Assembly (NCBI GenBank): GCA_027605045.1
Contig: JAQFWX010000086.1
Span: forward strand, 62,001-126,000
Reading direction: 5' to 3'
DNA: 64,000 nucleotides
Origin: Phallus indusiatus
Taxonomy: Eukaryota; Basidiomycota; Agaricomycetes; Phallales; Phallaceae
This document shows, piece by piece, positions 46,540 to 58,586 of the stretch. The number at the start of each line of letters is the position of its first letter. The stretch's first letter is position 1. The translations under genes and the position numbers were made by a program. The notes under the pieces are model-generated. The model did not search any database and was not told the origin of the DNA. It saw nothing but the letters and a program-made list of their open reading frames with translations.

Positions 46540-47058
46540 TTGAAAGCAAAGTCCAAGAAAGCAAGATCACTCCATTACAACATCCGGCGGGGAGAGGATA
46601 TAACGTCATTAGACGACACTCTCTTCGCACAAAACCTGAGAACTCGGGATACAAACGAAGACTGGAGCCGTGGAGTTAAAGTGGGAATATTCCCAACAAA
46701 CGTCACCTCCGGAGGCAGATCCCTCAAGAACAAAACGCGGGGTGAGTCTCGCACGATTCTTTTCGCATTTCTTTCCCTCTAATGATGAATATTTTTTTTT
46801 GATTGACCAGAAACGACCCGCGGGCAAGATATCCCAAGATGAGGAGGAGACGGAACTAACCAGGAAAAAAGCGAGGATTGATACAGGATCCAGGTCGGGA
46901 TCGGTAAGACTTTTTCTCACACTCTACACTAACTACTGTCCTACTTATTCACTGCGTTTCATCAGTCAAAGCCCGCGCCCCTTGTGGACAAAGATGAGGA
47001 GGAGAAGAGAAGGAAGCGCGCGGCAAGGTTTGGGTCTGGATACGGATACGGATCTTGA
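46540..47058 (+). pseudogene. C-terminal fragment of a basic Lys/Arg/Glu-rich protein
   Basis: The last two exons are clear: KRPAGKISQDEEETELTRKK ... RSGS/gtaaga (46811-46902), then ttcatcag/SKPAPLVDKDEEEKRRKRAA, RFGSGYGYGS, stop 47056-47058. In frame before them, ELKWEYSQQTSPPEADPSRT ends at a gtgagt donor in matching phase. A second long frame over the same upstream bases (RRGEDITSLDDTLFAQNLRT) also looks protein-like but does not splice in phase. No ATG serves either frame. The tail resembles nuclear RNA-binding or chromatin proteins only in composition. It is most likely a 5'-truncated gene fragment stranded between duplicated units. Confidence 0.4.
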
Positions 47059-47482
47059 CCGGTAAGACCTTTTCTCTCACCCTCCAATGACTGCTGCCTT
47101 GCTTATTCTCATTCATTAGAAGAAAAAGCCATTATAGCTTATGTAGTATTGCTTTGCAGACGGACCTAATTTCGTAGCACTCTGTATTTTCACGTGACGC
47201 GTATTGTTTTTCGTAAATATAGGATTTTTGTGGTTCACAACTGATGTATATCATACTAATCAAATGTAGACTTTTATAGCCATTTTATAGATCACTTGTA
47301 AGCTTTGCATTGTTCGGCGCAGTTCGGCCGTTATTATGTGGTACACTGGCATACATATATTAGTGATATTTATTACTTAGTTAGTAATACAAATTCACAG
47401 TACATGATGATTTATTATGGCACTATGCCTTAGTAAGAAAATTATAGTTTAGCTACCATACTCCCGGCTGTGACTGATATTC
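47059..47482. other. AT-rich spacer between convergent elements
   Basis: No coding signal. It holds the 3' side of the fragment ending at 47058 and that of the kinase gene ending at 47483. Confidence 0.45.
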
Positions 47483-48971
47483 TTAGATCTGTTTAGGAAT
47501 TCCCGTATACTTAAACCATGGATGCCCTACTACTTCTTGTATAGTGATCCTGTCTTCTGGGCGGTATTTAAGCATCTTTCCCAATAGATCGCCTAAAAGA
47601 GAGACCTCTTCTTCCTCCAACCGCGTCCCGGTAACCTCAATCATTGGTCCTTCGTCCACCTTCGGAGGAACGTCCCCCTCTCCGATTTCTTTGAGTTTTC
47701 CATAGATAGAGCTCTTGACAGCAGGTAATGCGACATTTTCCATCTTTTGAAGTTCCATGGACCTTGGTTCCCCATTTTCCTCAAACCAAAGCTGGCGGTC
47801 CTCAAAAGCGCTCCACCAAGGCTCTGGTAGCTTGCCTAAGATCGCAACGATCCTCTTTAAAACATCGTTACTGCCAAACATTGGTTCGAAGAGTGAAAAT
47901 CCAGAACGGATTTCAAATAGTGTGCATGCTAGCCCCCAAATATCAGAAGCCATGCTGATTCTGCTTTCAAAGCGAGCTTCTGGTGACATATAATGTATCG
48001 CGGTGACTGGTACGTAATCTTCGGGCTGAAGGTTCGTGGCGAAAGATTGGCCAAAATCAATGACAACAATATTTTCTTGCAATAAACGTGAAGAGAAACG
48101 AGTGCTATCGATGGGTGAGATAAGTTTTTGGGGGGCATACGGGGCGGGTGAAGAGTTGTCGCAAGTTGTAATTTCTACCCCTGTAGGTTGACCCAGGGTT
48201 AAGTAGACTGTTTCGTCTGACCATCTAAAAACCTCGTCAGAAACTTGAAACAGGATATTGCTTGTTGTCAAATCTGTGCAGGATAATCAGTAAACATTGT
48301 GGCACTATCATAAAATTCAGAAGCAGAACTGACGAACCTCCATGCACGAATCCCGCAGAATGCATGAGCTCCACTGCATCGACAACTTGTTTGGCTACCT
48401 TTCTGGCTAAACCTCCATTGAGACGCCTGCTCCCGGCTCGCCTTCCAGGACAATATGTTAGAGAGAATACGCTAGGGCCGGAAAATTGATAGACAATGCA
48501 TATGTGTGTTCCATTAGGGCCCCTCTCTGTGAAATGAGCTTTGATGAGTTGGATATTTTGACCGGTGTAACCAGTAGCACGAAGTCTGCCATCTAAAGCG
48601 ACAGGAACAGTAAGCTCCGGAATCTCATCATTAGGTTTAGAGGATTCATCGGCCGAGAGAACCTTCAAAGCCACAAGGGTTCCCGAATATGCTGACTGAT
48701 CCTGCTTAGGCGGATGCTGGTCGCGTGCAAGCCAGACAGTAGACGAGCATCCACAACCCAACTTATGCAAGACTTTGTAGCGACCGTTGGCAAACATATC
48801 ACCAATTGAAACTGGATGGAATCCTCCAGGTCGATACATCTCGACATCCTCGGCGTCATCAAGATCGGAGGGGTGATACAGTGGCTGAAACTCAGTAGAA
48901 GAATCGAGCAACATTAACCGTAAAGCGTACGAATCGGTTGTTGAACTGGTTGTTGAATCGAATAACAACAA
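47483..48971 (-). CDS. SRPK-type serine/threonine protein kinase
   Basis: Two exons (48338-48971 and 47483-48273) join in phase 1 across a 64-base intron, giving 474 residues. YRPGGFHPVSIGDMFANGRY is the usual SRPK lead-in. The glycine loop is KLGCGCSSTVWLA, the ATP lysine is in LVALKVLSAD, and the catalytic loop is FVHGDLTTSNIL (HGD replaces HRD, as common in fungal SRPK-like kinases, formed across the splice). The metal-binding motif is VVIDFGQSF, the activation segment ends in YMSPEA, the helix F motif is MASDIWGLACTLFEIRSG, and DRITIQEVVGHPWF closes the fold. SRPKs phosphorylate Arg-Ser proteins in splicing, but mushrooms have large divergent expansions whose targets are unknown. No lesion was seen. 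It sits between the two blocks of BAHD/DUF6534 copies. Confidence 0.88.
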
Positions 48972-49435
48972 ACTAGGTTGAAGGTTGGTTCTAGGTTCGT
49001 ACCAAGCCCCTTTTCCCTAATTGAGATTCAGTCGGTCACGGTGACATCGTTCTCGAGCGTTCGGAAAGGGGGTAGTCTCTACAGTTTATTTTTGGGCTTT
49101 GTCGATTTAGGACATATTGGAGAGGAGATGTATAACATCTATTTGGTCTGAAAATATTTCATGTTTGAGCTTGACCGGTGACCGGTGACCCTCTTAGTGG
49201 GCCAGTAGTGGCATTGCAGACTTGCAGTAAAATCTGAAGCCAGAAATCTGATGTCTGAACTTGTATTCTGATAATTAGCGCTAGTAGCATTCTCACTTTC
49301 ATTTTATCCTGCAGAATTTGATTTTCTGACTCTCAATCTTTTCATTCTGACAAACCCGCCACGATGACGGTATCTGCCAAACAATAAGGATGTGACCTGA
49401 CGATGAGTCACGTCCGTGACTAGTGACTGTCCATA
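48972..49435. promoter_or_regulatory. Divergent promoter region, kinase and CUE-Smr gene
   Basis: This 464-base stretch lies between two divergent starts. GACCGGTGACCGGTGACC at about 49174-49191 is a tandem near-palindromic repeat that might bind a regulator; otherwise nothing distinctive. Confidence 0.45.
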
Positions 49436-51878
49436 ATGGCGTGCTCCCACTCTTCTGTCATGAGCACATCTAATATTCAGGAAATCCTGCAAGTAAGGAA
49501 GTTTAATCCCAACCAGTTTCGAATGTCGATCTAAAGCTGCAAAATTATTCATCTTTCCAGACGGAGTTTCCCCTCATAGATTCATCTCTTCTTGCCGCAC
49601 TGCTTTCAGACTACCAAGAACCTAAAAATGTTGAAATTCAAGTCGACGATTCGTCTTTGCAGGCTATCCGCGATACATTAACGCAATTAACATTGAATGT
49701 ACATGCTCACGACAATCAAGATGCGTCTCAGCCGTGTTCTCTCGATTCGTCAGAACTCGGCTCCAAGGAATCGCCCTCCTTGAAACTTGATTTATCAGAA
49801 GATAGCAAGGAAAGCGGTGAAAGCCCTTATGGACGGGACGATTCTACCTCTGTATCAGGATCTACGGCAATGAGCATGACGTCCATGAGCAGCGCTGGCA
49901 ACGCCACATTCTCATCTCCAACAGAATTTTTGAATATGCTCTTCCCGAACCTATCGAATATCCTTATTCACCAAACGTTCGTGGAACAATATGGAACCGA
50001 ATCATCTACGGAAGGTGGCGATATCGACGATTTGTCCGCTGTTATTGACCAACTTCTCAGCCTGGAATACATCCAGGACCTTGCTGAACGCGGATTGGAC
50101 GACGAACCAGAGTCCAAAAACCAGGCAGAAACTGAGTGGAAGGTAGTCACGTCGGGCAGTAACAAACGCGGTCAACAGTTCCCCATGGCGAATGCGCCGA
50201 AGAAATCCAAAAAACCTACTACTAAAGTAGCATTTGTGGATATTCGCCAAAGGCAGCACAGCATTCAACTCGCGAACCAATCGCCAAAAGGCTCCACCAA
50301 ACCTAAACTCCTAACCGGCTCCTTCATAACTGACCCATGGACGCGACTTAGCTCAATATCAGCCCGTTTAAGCGAATTACTACACCCGACTCCAGCAGGA
50401 TTCTTTCAAAGTTACTTTCACGCTCCTCAATCAACAACGACAAACTCCAAAGGGGGTTGGAAAATGGAAGGAGACGCCCTACGAAATGCATTATCAGATT
50501 TAATCAAAAAACGCCCTGCCAACACCAATACCGCACCAAATTCTCCGGCATTACAAAAAAGTATTAACGCATTGTGCGATATAATCGTCGACCCGGGATC
50601 AGATGACTCACTCGCACTCAATGGCGAACAGCTTCTGGAGCTGCAAAAAGACGCCAGACTCTGCATAATAGCCGCTAACGGCAAATTAGACACAGCTTTG
50701 GATCTACTTCAGCTTTTGAAAGAATTGGACGAGGCGTTTGTTAAAGGAGCAGGTGTTGCGCATTTACAGACATATACCTTCAAAAAAGATACCCAACTCT
50801 CATCCCCATCCACACCGACGTCTTCCTTGACCACACTAAATTATGCAAATGTGAGATCCAAACCCGCCCAATCACCACCACCAGCCCCGCCTGTCATTTC
50901 TATCAAATCCAGACCACCAGATTCACCCGGTGTGTCAGGTCCAAGTTCGAGTTGGACAACTGTGCAGCGCCGTCCTCAAAAGGTTGCGTCGCCCTGTATA
51001 GACAGATTTATTCCTGCATATTCCAATCCTAATCGTTCAAAGTAAGTCTACGTAATCTATGTATGAGAGTAATTTACGTACTCAAACATTTATTAGGCAA
51101 CCAGTAAGAGGATCGGGAAACAGATTTGGAAAAGGTGGAAAAGGGGATGTTGGCGAGTTAGATCGTGACTTGACGTGGTACAGGGATCAACGTAAGGAGG
51201 TATGTGGATTCATTCACTTAAAAAATCGCGCCATTTTCAAGGTTCCTATTTACTATGCACAGGCCATGCATCAAGCCTCTCGGTTCTGGAAATCTGGTTC
51301 AACTAAAAATCGAGGGGGAGAAATCGCGTTTCACTACGCTGAAAAAGTAAATTATCCGTCGTTGTCCCTTCTCTCCCTTAGCAAACAACTAATTTTGAAA
51401 ACCCTGTCACTTCAGGCTCGAGAATTTCGGGAACAGGAACACGCTAAAGCTCTCGAAATTGCTCGTAGGGTGGTCAACGAAAAACGGTTCGACCGCATTA
51501 TTCGTCATACTCTTTTTTATCTCACCAAAATCCTTTTTACTTTTTTTTTGAAAACAGCCGTAACTCTGCAGAACGAGATACACTTGATTTGCACGGCCTA
51601 ACTATACCAGAAGCACGTGTAATTGTAACAGAAGCCGTTGAAGCATTTGATTTTTCTGGCTGTACGTGCATCTCTCCGAACCCGTTTTGCCCAATTTTTT
51701 TGTTGAAGTTCACTAATTAAAATGCCATCTAGCCCGCTTTTTGAAAATTATAACAGGACGGGGAAAGCATTCCGTGGATCAGGTCTCCGTTCTCGGACCT
51801 GCTATCAAAGACATGCTCAATTATGATGGGTACAGAGTTTCCACGTGGGACGGGGGTTTGATCGTTCGTGGAAGATGA
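49436..51878 (+). CDS. CUE2: CUE, DUF1771 and Smr domain protein (Cue2-like endonuclease)
   Basis: The first exon (ATG 49436, an alternative ATG 24 bases later) encodes MACSHSSVMSTSNIQEILQ and splices to TEFPLIDSSLLAALLSDY, a CUE-like ubiquitin-binding helix pair. A second CUE-like stretch is EFLNMLFPNLSNILIHQTFV. A long low-complexity centre follows, then DUF1771 (TWYRDQRKE, AMHQASRFWKSGSTKNRGGE, IAFHYAEK, AREFREQEHAKALEIARRVV) and an Smr domain: LDLHGLTIPEARVIVTEAVE, then GRGKHSVDQVSVLGPAIKDM, ending GLIVRGR with stop 51876-51878. The order CUE-CUE-DUF1771-Smr is that of yeast Cue2, which cleaves mRNA at collided ribosomes in no-go decay. The DLHG and GRGKHS motifs of the nuclease are kept. 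It appears intact. Confidence 0.85.
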
Positions 51879-52303
51879 CTAAGGTGTAATGAGATTTTGT
51901 TTAATTACTTTTGTTTAACTGTTGGTTTGATTATTTGTGTTGTTGTTGTTAGTACTCTAATCTGTTGTGATGATTTAATGTGTTGTATTCTTGTGTATTC
52001 CTTTACATTACTGATTTCACGAATGAATGTTGATGCTTATTTTACACTTTCGCAACGGGTTGACTTGGGTGTACTATACTTCTCCGAGAGGAACGACAGC
52101 CATTTCCAGAGAGCCTGAATGAACTTGAGCTTGAAATAACGAGCAGAGGGGTTTCTGGTTTGGCTCGAGAGATCATCTTTCATAGCAGTATCTCCTAGTG
52201 AAGTCTCAAGGAAAAACTCACTCGTCTGAATAAAAATCAGCCTTATTTTATCAATAAAATAAACACAGGGCTATGTGATATAGCAATGCGCGTGTTGAAA
52301 ACC
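51879..52303. other. Spacer between convergent CUE2-like gene and BAHD copy 2
   Basis: This 425-base stretch is T-rich after the Smr stop. No gene seen. Confidence 0.45.
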
Positions 52304-53844
52304 CTAGTGATCTGCAGAGATAAACCCTTTAAAACCATCTTCTCTTTCCCAAACCTTCTTGTCAGAAAAGAACCCTGAAAGTGAAGTTGAATCAGAAACC
52401 ATATATGTAGGAAAGGCTCTCGAATAGACTGACATACCCCCCATCCAGATACCCCCTTTAGGATCGTCTGCGAGTAGTACCATCAATTGACGCATAGAAA
52501 AGGGTTTAAAGAGATTGCTAAAAATATGAAGGCACTTGACTTGTTTGCCTTCTTCACCATCCGGCAAAGCTACAGAGAAATCAATTTCCATCAGTTTCAT
52601 ATCTCTCCAATTTGTAAACACATTCCACGCTCCGCCGTTGGGTTTAAAAAAGAAACACAGCCTCTTTGCAGTCTTGATTCTCCATTTCAGTAATGTCTCA
52701 ATTGCTTCTGGTTCTGTTTGATCACGAAGAGTAGTGCGGATGTGGTATGCGAGAGCTCCAAGGGACATGGTATGTATCGCGGATATGGGAATAGTTGGGG
52801 TGACGACGGCTAGAGCTCCGTTATGAAGGAAAATACGAGGAAGCGATGATGGTTGCTTCAGATAGCGTCGTAAATTGGCGTAATACGCTACATTTAACGG
52901 CGTCTTTAAAAAGGAAGGAGAATGAATTCTGTCCTACCATTCAGAAATCTTCGTTATCTTATAATGAACGCGATGATGGCGTCACTTGAGCTAATCCAGA
53001 CATCAGGATCGTCTCCCCTTTCTTTCCTGAGATCTTGCGTCGCTTGCTCCTTGATCCTCTCCACCTCTTCTTTCGGGGAGAATAGAACCCTATAAGAGAT
53101 ATCCCGGGTCTTGACAAAGTCAGCTATGGCACGTCCCATAAATGTGATAACATCTAAAGTCGAAAAAACTCTCCAAGGCAGCGGTGTTTTGATAGGTTCA
53201 TTCTTCTTGTCTTCAGGTATGATGAAAGCCGTGAAAGGATCTCCCGGTGTTAGCTCTTCGACATCTTCGCCACGGAGAATGCGTGTGACCGCGATGAGGA
53301 TCTCTTTATTTCCATGGCTGTCGCAATGAACATGTGGAGTCGTAAGCCCGACGAGTGTCGCGTCGTCAAACAGGGTAACCTGGAGTTGCGACACGGGAAT
53401 ATCGGCGTTCATATAATCCCCAAGAGATCGAGGACCATCTTGAGAAAAAAGGTGATCCTGATTATTTTTTACAGTGTCTCGGATTGAAGATGATGCCTTC
53501 GGGAACGTGTACGTTTTTTCTATAGGTCCAGGTATAATGACTTTCTTGAAAATATACCGCGATGTCTTAGCATTGAATTTAGCAGGAATCTCATAGACTA
53601 ATTTCTGAGTACGTTTTCTCAATAAGTTCTTGCAAAAAACGACTGGAAACGGTCTTTCGCACCTTTCTCTGCTTTCTGAGACGTGCGCTCAGATTCCAGA
53701 ATCGGCCACTTTTGGACCAACTTTCGATATGCAGCCTCTAATTTCCCCGCATCAAGCACTTGATCGAGCACCCAGCCTATGATGGCAACCGTACCCCTCG
53801 ATTTCGCTAGTGTCGAAGACGCCTGTTGGTATAATTTGAGCCAT
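52304..53844 (-). pseudogene. BAHD-type acyltransferase, copy 2 (frameshifted)
   Basis: It aligns with copy 1 over its full length: WVLDQVLDAGKLEAAYRKLV; SSSIRDTVKNNQDHLFSQDG; HxxxD as HVHCD in LTTPHVHCDSHGNKEILIAV; HTMSLGALAYHIRTTLRDQT; GFFSDKKVWEREDGFKGFI. Relative to copy 1, exon 1 has a 2-base deletion shortly after the ATG at 53844 (within the segment after GVFDTS) and a 7-base insertion after WPIL. At the end of exon 2 the gtaaag donor has become ataacg, and exon 3 lacks 2 bases just inside its acceptor. From the original ATG the frame ends within about 30 codons. The long open pieces give a false impression of an intact gene. Confidence 0.75.
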
Positions 53845-54607
53845 GAGGTAAATTCGAATTGAAGAGCACACCCATGATGCGCATGATGGCTATTATAAGT
53901 GAAGGCAGAGTACATGTGTCATCATCTACCATGCATAATGTTTGGGTAGCTTTTTGGTATCATTTCGGTATCAAAAGGATTCTAAGCCAGGAGTCAGTGC
54001 CGGGTAAGAGAGATGAAAGTGAACATCGTTCGCCGTTTGAATATCCGCTTTGCCGCCCGCCATCCTTTCGCTGTTCCTCTTCAATTGCTTGGAGAAATTT
54101 ATTTAACAATCGTATTAATGAAATGCTCTTCAGCTTCATTTCTGACCAATACAAAAGCACCGGGAAGAGAAAGGGACCACAAGCTGACTATAATACCACT
54201 TGCCATATCACAAGCCATGTCATTATAACACCGAAATGTGTTTGTGAGTAGAAAAGCAGTCAAGCTCTAATCAAGGTTCTCCGCCGCTGTTCACAATTTA
54301 CGACCAAAACGTATTTTTATTACCATCATCAACCGAGTCAGCTTATCGAGGAATGTCTTTGGATCAGTGAGGCCGCACCAGCTCACGTACTGTCATATTT
54401 GATGAAATCCATCCAAGAATAATTGTATGTGCTTTTTGGGCCACAATTAACAACTTGGGCTGCCGTAATTCTCTAAATAAAGCCAATAAAAGGGTTGAAA
54501 TTGGGGCTCTTTCTCCATCACATTGAAACAAACAGGTCACAATACTGAAAACTCTGGAAGTCAAGGATACCGCTCGTGCAAAGTCATTATTTCAGTATCC
54601 GGTCCTC
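53845..54607. promoter_or_regulatory. Former bidirectional region before the DUF6534 remnant
   Basis: This matches the position of the 40301-41347 region in unit 1. TTGGGGCTCTTTCTCC and AAACAAACAGGTCACAA at about 54500-54542 match the segments preceding the other DUF6534 copies. Confidence 0.4.
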
Positions 54608-54830
54608 ATGACATTGACAGCAACTGATGACACGCTTAAGGTCCGGTTTATCAATGGAAATAAATAATATTATGTAGCCTTTGGTCTTTACTCCTTCAGT
54701 GTTTTGGAATTTTATCCTTCACCGTGACTATCAATCATTGATTATTTGAGCCTGTAGCATCTAAATTTAACTTTCCCTGGCAAAGTGCTACAGGATTTAT
54801 GGCGGTACGTAGTAATCATTATCAAATTTA
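54608..54830 (+). pseudogene. DUF6534 remnant (copy 5)
   Basis: ATGACATTGACAGCAACTGA followed by TGACACGCTTAAGGTCCGG is a corrupted first exon, with a small insertion and substitutions that abolish the frame; GTAGCCTTTGG and CTCCTTCAGTG keep copy-1 spelling. GGATTTATGGCGGTACGTAG near 54791 matches the exon that encodes the RIYN segment in other copies. The rest is gone. Confidence 0.65.
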
Positions 54831-55199
54831 CATAAAGCCTTATATATAGTACTGTCTGAACCTTGTGCCGGAATATGTTCTACTATAAATTGCCTATCAG
54901 TACGCGTTACTCATACTAGCTCAATTCTTTCTGACCGGTACCGGAGAAATCTTCCAAATACTCACATACATAGACATACATAATTATATACCAGCACACT
55001 CAAGGCTACTACTTCACGAGCTCGCTCGCTGCATACTGTAATGCACGAATAAATTACGTTTGTGATACCTATATTGAGTACGAGTTCCAAAAATCCTCCT
55101 TGCTTCCAAAAGATGTATCCACTACAGACTGATCGATCCGTAGCATATCGAATTTGCTCCGCCCGACACTTAACGGACGTATTCATAACTAAAACCTGA
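54831..55199. other. Spacer between two remnants
   Basis: No coding signal beyond short chance frames. A BAHD remnant begins near 55200. Confidence 0.4.
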
Positions 55200-55880
55200 G
55201 CGCTGAGCTTTCGTCCCTTTTTTGTCGACAGCGCTCTCCAAAATGGTGATAAATCTGTGCTTCTCGTCTTCAGGAATGAAGAAAGCTGTGAAGAGATCTT
55301 CTGGCGTTAACTCTTCAACATCTTCGCCACGGAGAACGCGTGTGACCGCGATGAAGATATCCTTGTTCCCGTGGTGGAGTGGTAAGCCAACGAGTGTCGC
55401 ATCATCAAACAGTGTAGCCTGGAGTTGCGACACAGAGGTATTAGCGAGCACCACCAGATCTAGACCATTTTGAGAAAAGAGGGAGATGGACCTGATGATT
55501 CTTCTTCGCAATATACTACACTAAATTGGAGGATGATGCAGGATGATGGCTTTGGGAATCTGTACGTCTTTCCAACACGACCCTAACAACCCTGAAGTTC
55601 TTGAAAATATACCGCGGCATCAAAATTCCGCAGGAATCTTATAGACCCATTCCTAAACTGAGTCTCCGATATTTTAATATACGAAAACGGCTATAAACTC
55701 TATAAATTACCTCTCATACCTTTGCCCGTTTTTTGGACCGCAGCCCGACCGCTCTCTCAGAATCCAGAATCGATCACTTTTCGGCGAGCTTTCTCAAATC
55801 TCCTTGCGCCAAGTATTTGATCGAGCACTTAGCTTGTAACGACAATCGAACCTTTCTCGTGTTGAAGACACTGTTGGTAT
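55200..55880 (-). pseudogene. BAHD acyltransferase remnant, copy 3
   Basis: Exon-2 sequence is readable at 55511-55200 (VSQLQATLFDDATLVGLPLH, VTRVLRGEDVEELTPEDLFT), but a deletion has removed the HxxxD catalytic motif: copy 1 reads LTTPHVLCDGHGNKE and this copy LPLHHGNKD. Exon-1 sequence follows at about 55870-55725 with frameshifts, and the original ATG is lost. Exons 3 and 4 are absent. Confidence 0.75.
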
Positions 55881-56886
55881 AGTTTGACGTAAAACGCCAA
55901 ACAATGCCGTTTTAATGCCGTATCGGCGCTCGTTCCAATCCCTTGTTTTCTTCAAACTTGCCTAGCTTGCCTGCTGAGATCAGACAAAAAAAACCATTCG
56001 TTCCTTGCCTTCACTAGGAATTTTTTCACATAATCTCGTAACAACCTCTGGTTAAAAGTTCATCGAGGATCGAGGATGGCCAGCGAGTCAAACCTACAGC
56101 GAAACGGCCTTGAAGCTTGGATCAGGCTGCGGCATCATCCTCAATGATGTTTACTAAATAGTCCTAACGTGGGCTGAGATTCCCCGTGTATGTAATTCCA
56201 AGCATATCATGCGTCATCGCAGCCAGCTTCCGCCAATAATTTCGAATTGATTACGACTAGAACTCGTCCTTATCACTATCACAAGTGAGTCAGCTCCTCT
56301 GGGAGTGCGAAATAGACGAGGAGGCGAATAACAGCGGTTAGTCCTACGGTTAGGCCGCATTGTCTGCTCCTCATATGCTATACATATGTACTGATTTGAA
56401 ATTTATTCTCTCACATTGGTAGTAGCCGCAGCATCATCTATCTTGATGAAAATTTCTGTCGCATACATATTTGAGGAAAATTAGCTGTGCTTATTGGCTT
56501 ACAATCATAAAATTGCCCCATCAATAATCATCGGGCTCCTGCTCGGTTCACCAATCTATTGGCATTCCAAGACTGCATCCAAGACTGCGCGTAACGATCA
56601 AAACCTTCTCCGACATTTATTTTCAACAATCGAATCATGGGCATTATATCAGGTATTTGCGACTCACCTGCGATAGCATCCTATCATTTTCAATTCTTAA
56701 AAAAAACACTTTGAAAAAGCCGGGTTCCAGGAGAAGGTAGTGCTTCCACCCGGATTTACAGTGCGTCAGCCCAAGCCTAGTATTATGGCCGGATTTGAGC
56801 TCTTTTCTCAGTAATAAACAGGCCACAACTTTGGAAATATATCAAGCGTGCTGCTTATGCTGCTAATATTTCGCTGATACCCCGTC
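55881..56886. promoter_or_regulatory. Duplicated bidirectional region, unit 3
   Basis: This 1 kb stretch is very similar to 59210-60100. Shared stretches include AGACGAGGAGGCGAATAACA, TAGTCCTACGGTTAGGCCGC, TGATTTGAAATTTATTCTCT and GGCCGGATTTGAGCTCTTTT (at about 56784, some 100 bases before the DUF6534 start). Confidence 0.55.
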
Positions 56887-58586
56887 ATGACAGCAGCTGA
56901 CGACACGTTTGGAGCCTGGTTCATTGGGAATCAATTTAGCATTACAGCTTTTGGTTTCTTACTCCTCCAATGTTGGATATTCATCTGGAAAAAGGAGTCA
57001 CTTGTACTTAAGCTGGTGGTGTCCCTGGCATTGTGCATGAAATTCAACTTTAACTCATAGAGCCCATACTTATTCTCCTCGACAGGATACTGGGATTCCT
57101 TCATATCTTTCTAATCTCACATGCCCTTTATCATTACTTGATAACCTCCATCGGTAATCCCGAGGTTTTTACCAGTATAGTCTGGTACGTTTCGTCTCGA
57201 GTTTCGTTGGTGCTTTTCATTGACCAAATTCACCTTCTGCAGGAGTTTCAAAGCAGAGCAATGGGTATCGGTACGTGACATATGCGTATCAGTGTGGTGG
57301 TTCGGCTTCTAATCCATGAAAAGGAAGCAAACATAACACTCTCCCATCTGTGTGTTTTTATCAAGTTCCACCCAGTGAACTTCAATTTAATTGTCTCTAC
57401 CAGATTCTACATTTTCAGGATTTACAGCAGTACGTAGTATCATGCCGCTATCTCTCGCTTGTAATCCTCACGGAATCTATCGTCACCAGTAAGAAAAAGT
57501 TTTATACTGCCTGGTGTACTGGTGAGTCTCGTTCCGGTTTACTTTTCTGAATTTTCATTATTTCACTTTTACATTAAGCTTTTCCTTACATTATCGCACA
57601 CCGGAAAGTCGTTTTCAAAATTGGCGTAGACGATGAATACTGACATGTTGTGCATCAAATAGCTCTGGACTTGAGTACGTCCTTAGCTTTCTGTATAGCA
57701 CTAATCATAAGCTAATATTTATAAGCCGCAAGCGGAATTGTGTGAGTGTCATATCGATCAACTAAAAGCAACCAACTCACGTTCCGTTAGAACTGTATCG
57801 GAGGGACTCGCCGACGCGGCAGTAGACTCAAACGTTACGGCACGATTAGCGCAAACGGGTATTGCGCTCGACCTTACCATAGACATAATCGTCATGTTGG
57901 CCATGTTCCACTTTTTTTACACTAGTCACACCGAAGTGAAAAGGCCAGTCCTTGCCAATGAAGATAACCACTAAACTCATACATAATTACAGCACACAAA
58001 ATCTACTTCACAAGCTCACACTGTATACCTTTGCCTCCGGATCTCTAACAGTCGTGGCCAACATCATAATTCTCGTCACGGTAAGTTCTCCCTTCTCTTT
58101 TTCTATACAATCCAAGACATGTCGTTACAGTACCTCAGTATACCCAATACGGAGATATTTTCTGGTATTACTTTCGTTCTCCCTCACTGTAAGAATATAT
58201 GTTCTTCTTTACAGCCGCTACTAATTAAAATCAATCAAAGTATACTCCAATTGCCTCCTCGCTATGTAAGTTCGTTCATATTATACACATATTCCGAATA
58301 TTACATGGTAATGTGTTATAGCCTCAACTCTCGATCACATTTGAGGGCTAGCTACGGTACCGCAGGAGATACCTCCCAGTCTGACGTGTCAAGTGACAAG
58401 CCCCCCGTAAACGTCTCATTGCCTGTTTTCGTTGTACAAAAAGAGTCCGCAAGTTCAACCACCAAAGTCTCAGAACATTTCTCACATGGTACATGCTCAT
58501 TCGGGCTTGGAAGCATGGTGGAGGATTCAACTGGTTCTCAAATGCCGGGCCCAGAAGAGAATGTTGACGAAGCGTTTGCTATATGA
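56887..58586 (+). CDS. DUF6534-type multi-pass membrane protein, copy 3
   Basis: ATG 56887 opens MTAADDTFGAWFIGNQFSIT, then AFGFLLLQCWIFIWKKESLV (two residues shorter than copy 1 at this point), ILGFLHIFLISHALYHYLIT, SFKAEQWVS, the NFNLIVSTRFYIFRIYS helix, LSSPVRKSFILPGVLVSLVP, TVSEGLADAAVDSNVTARLA, LDLTIDIIVMLAMFHFFYTS, STQNLLHKLTLYTFASGSLT, then LNSRSHLRASYGTAGDTSQS and a Ser-rich tail ending ENVDEAFAI. The first donor is gtgcat instead of gtaagt but still GT. I saw no frameshift, so this is one of the two best candidates for a functional DUF6534 gene here. Topology and family are as for copy 1; function unknown. Confidence 0.68.
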
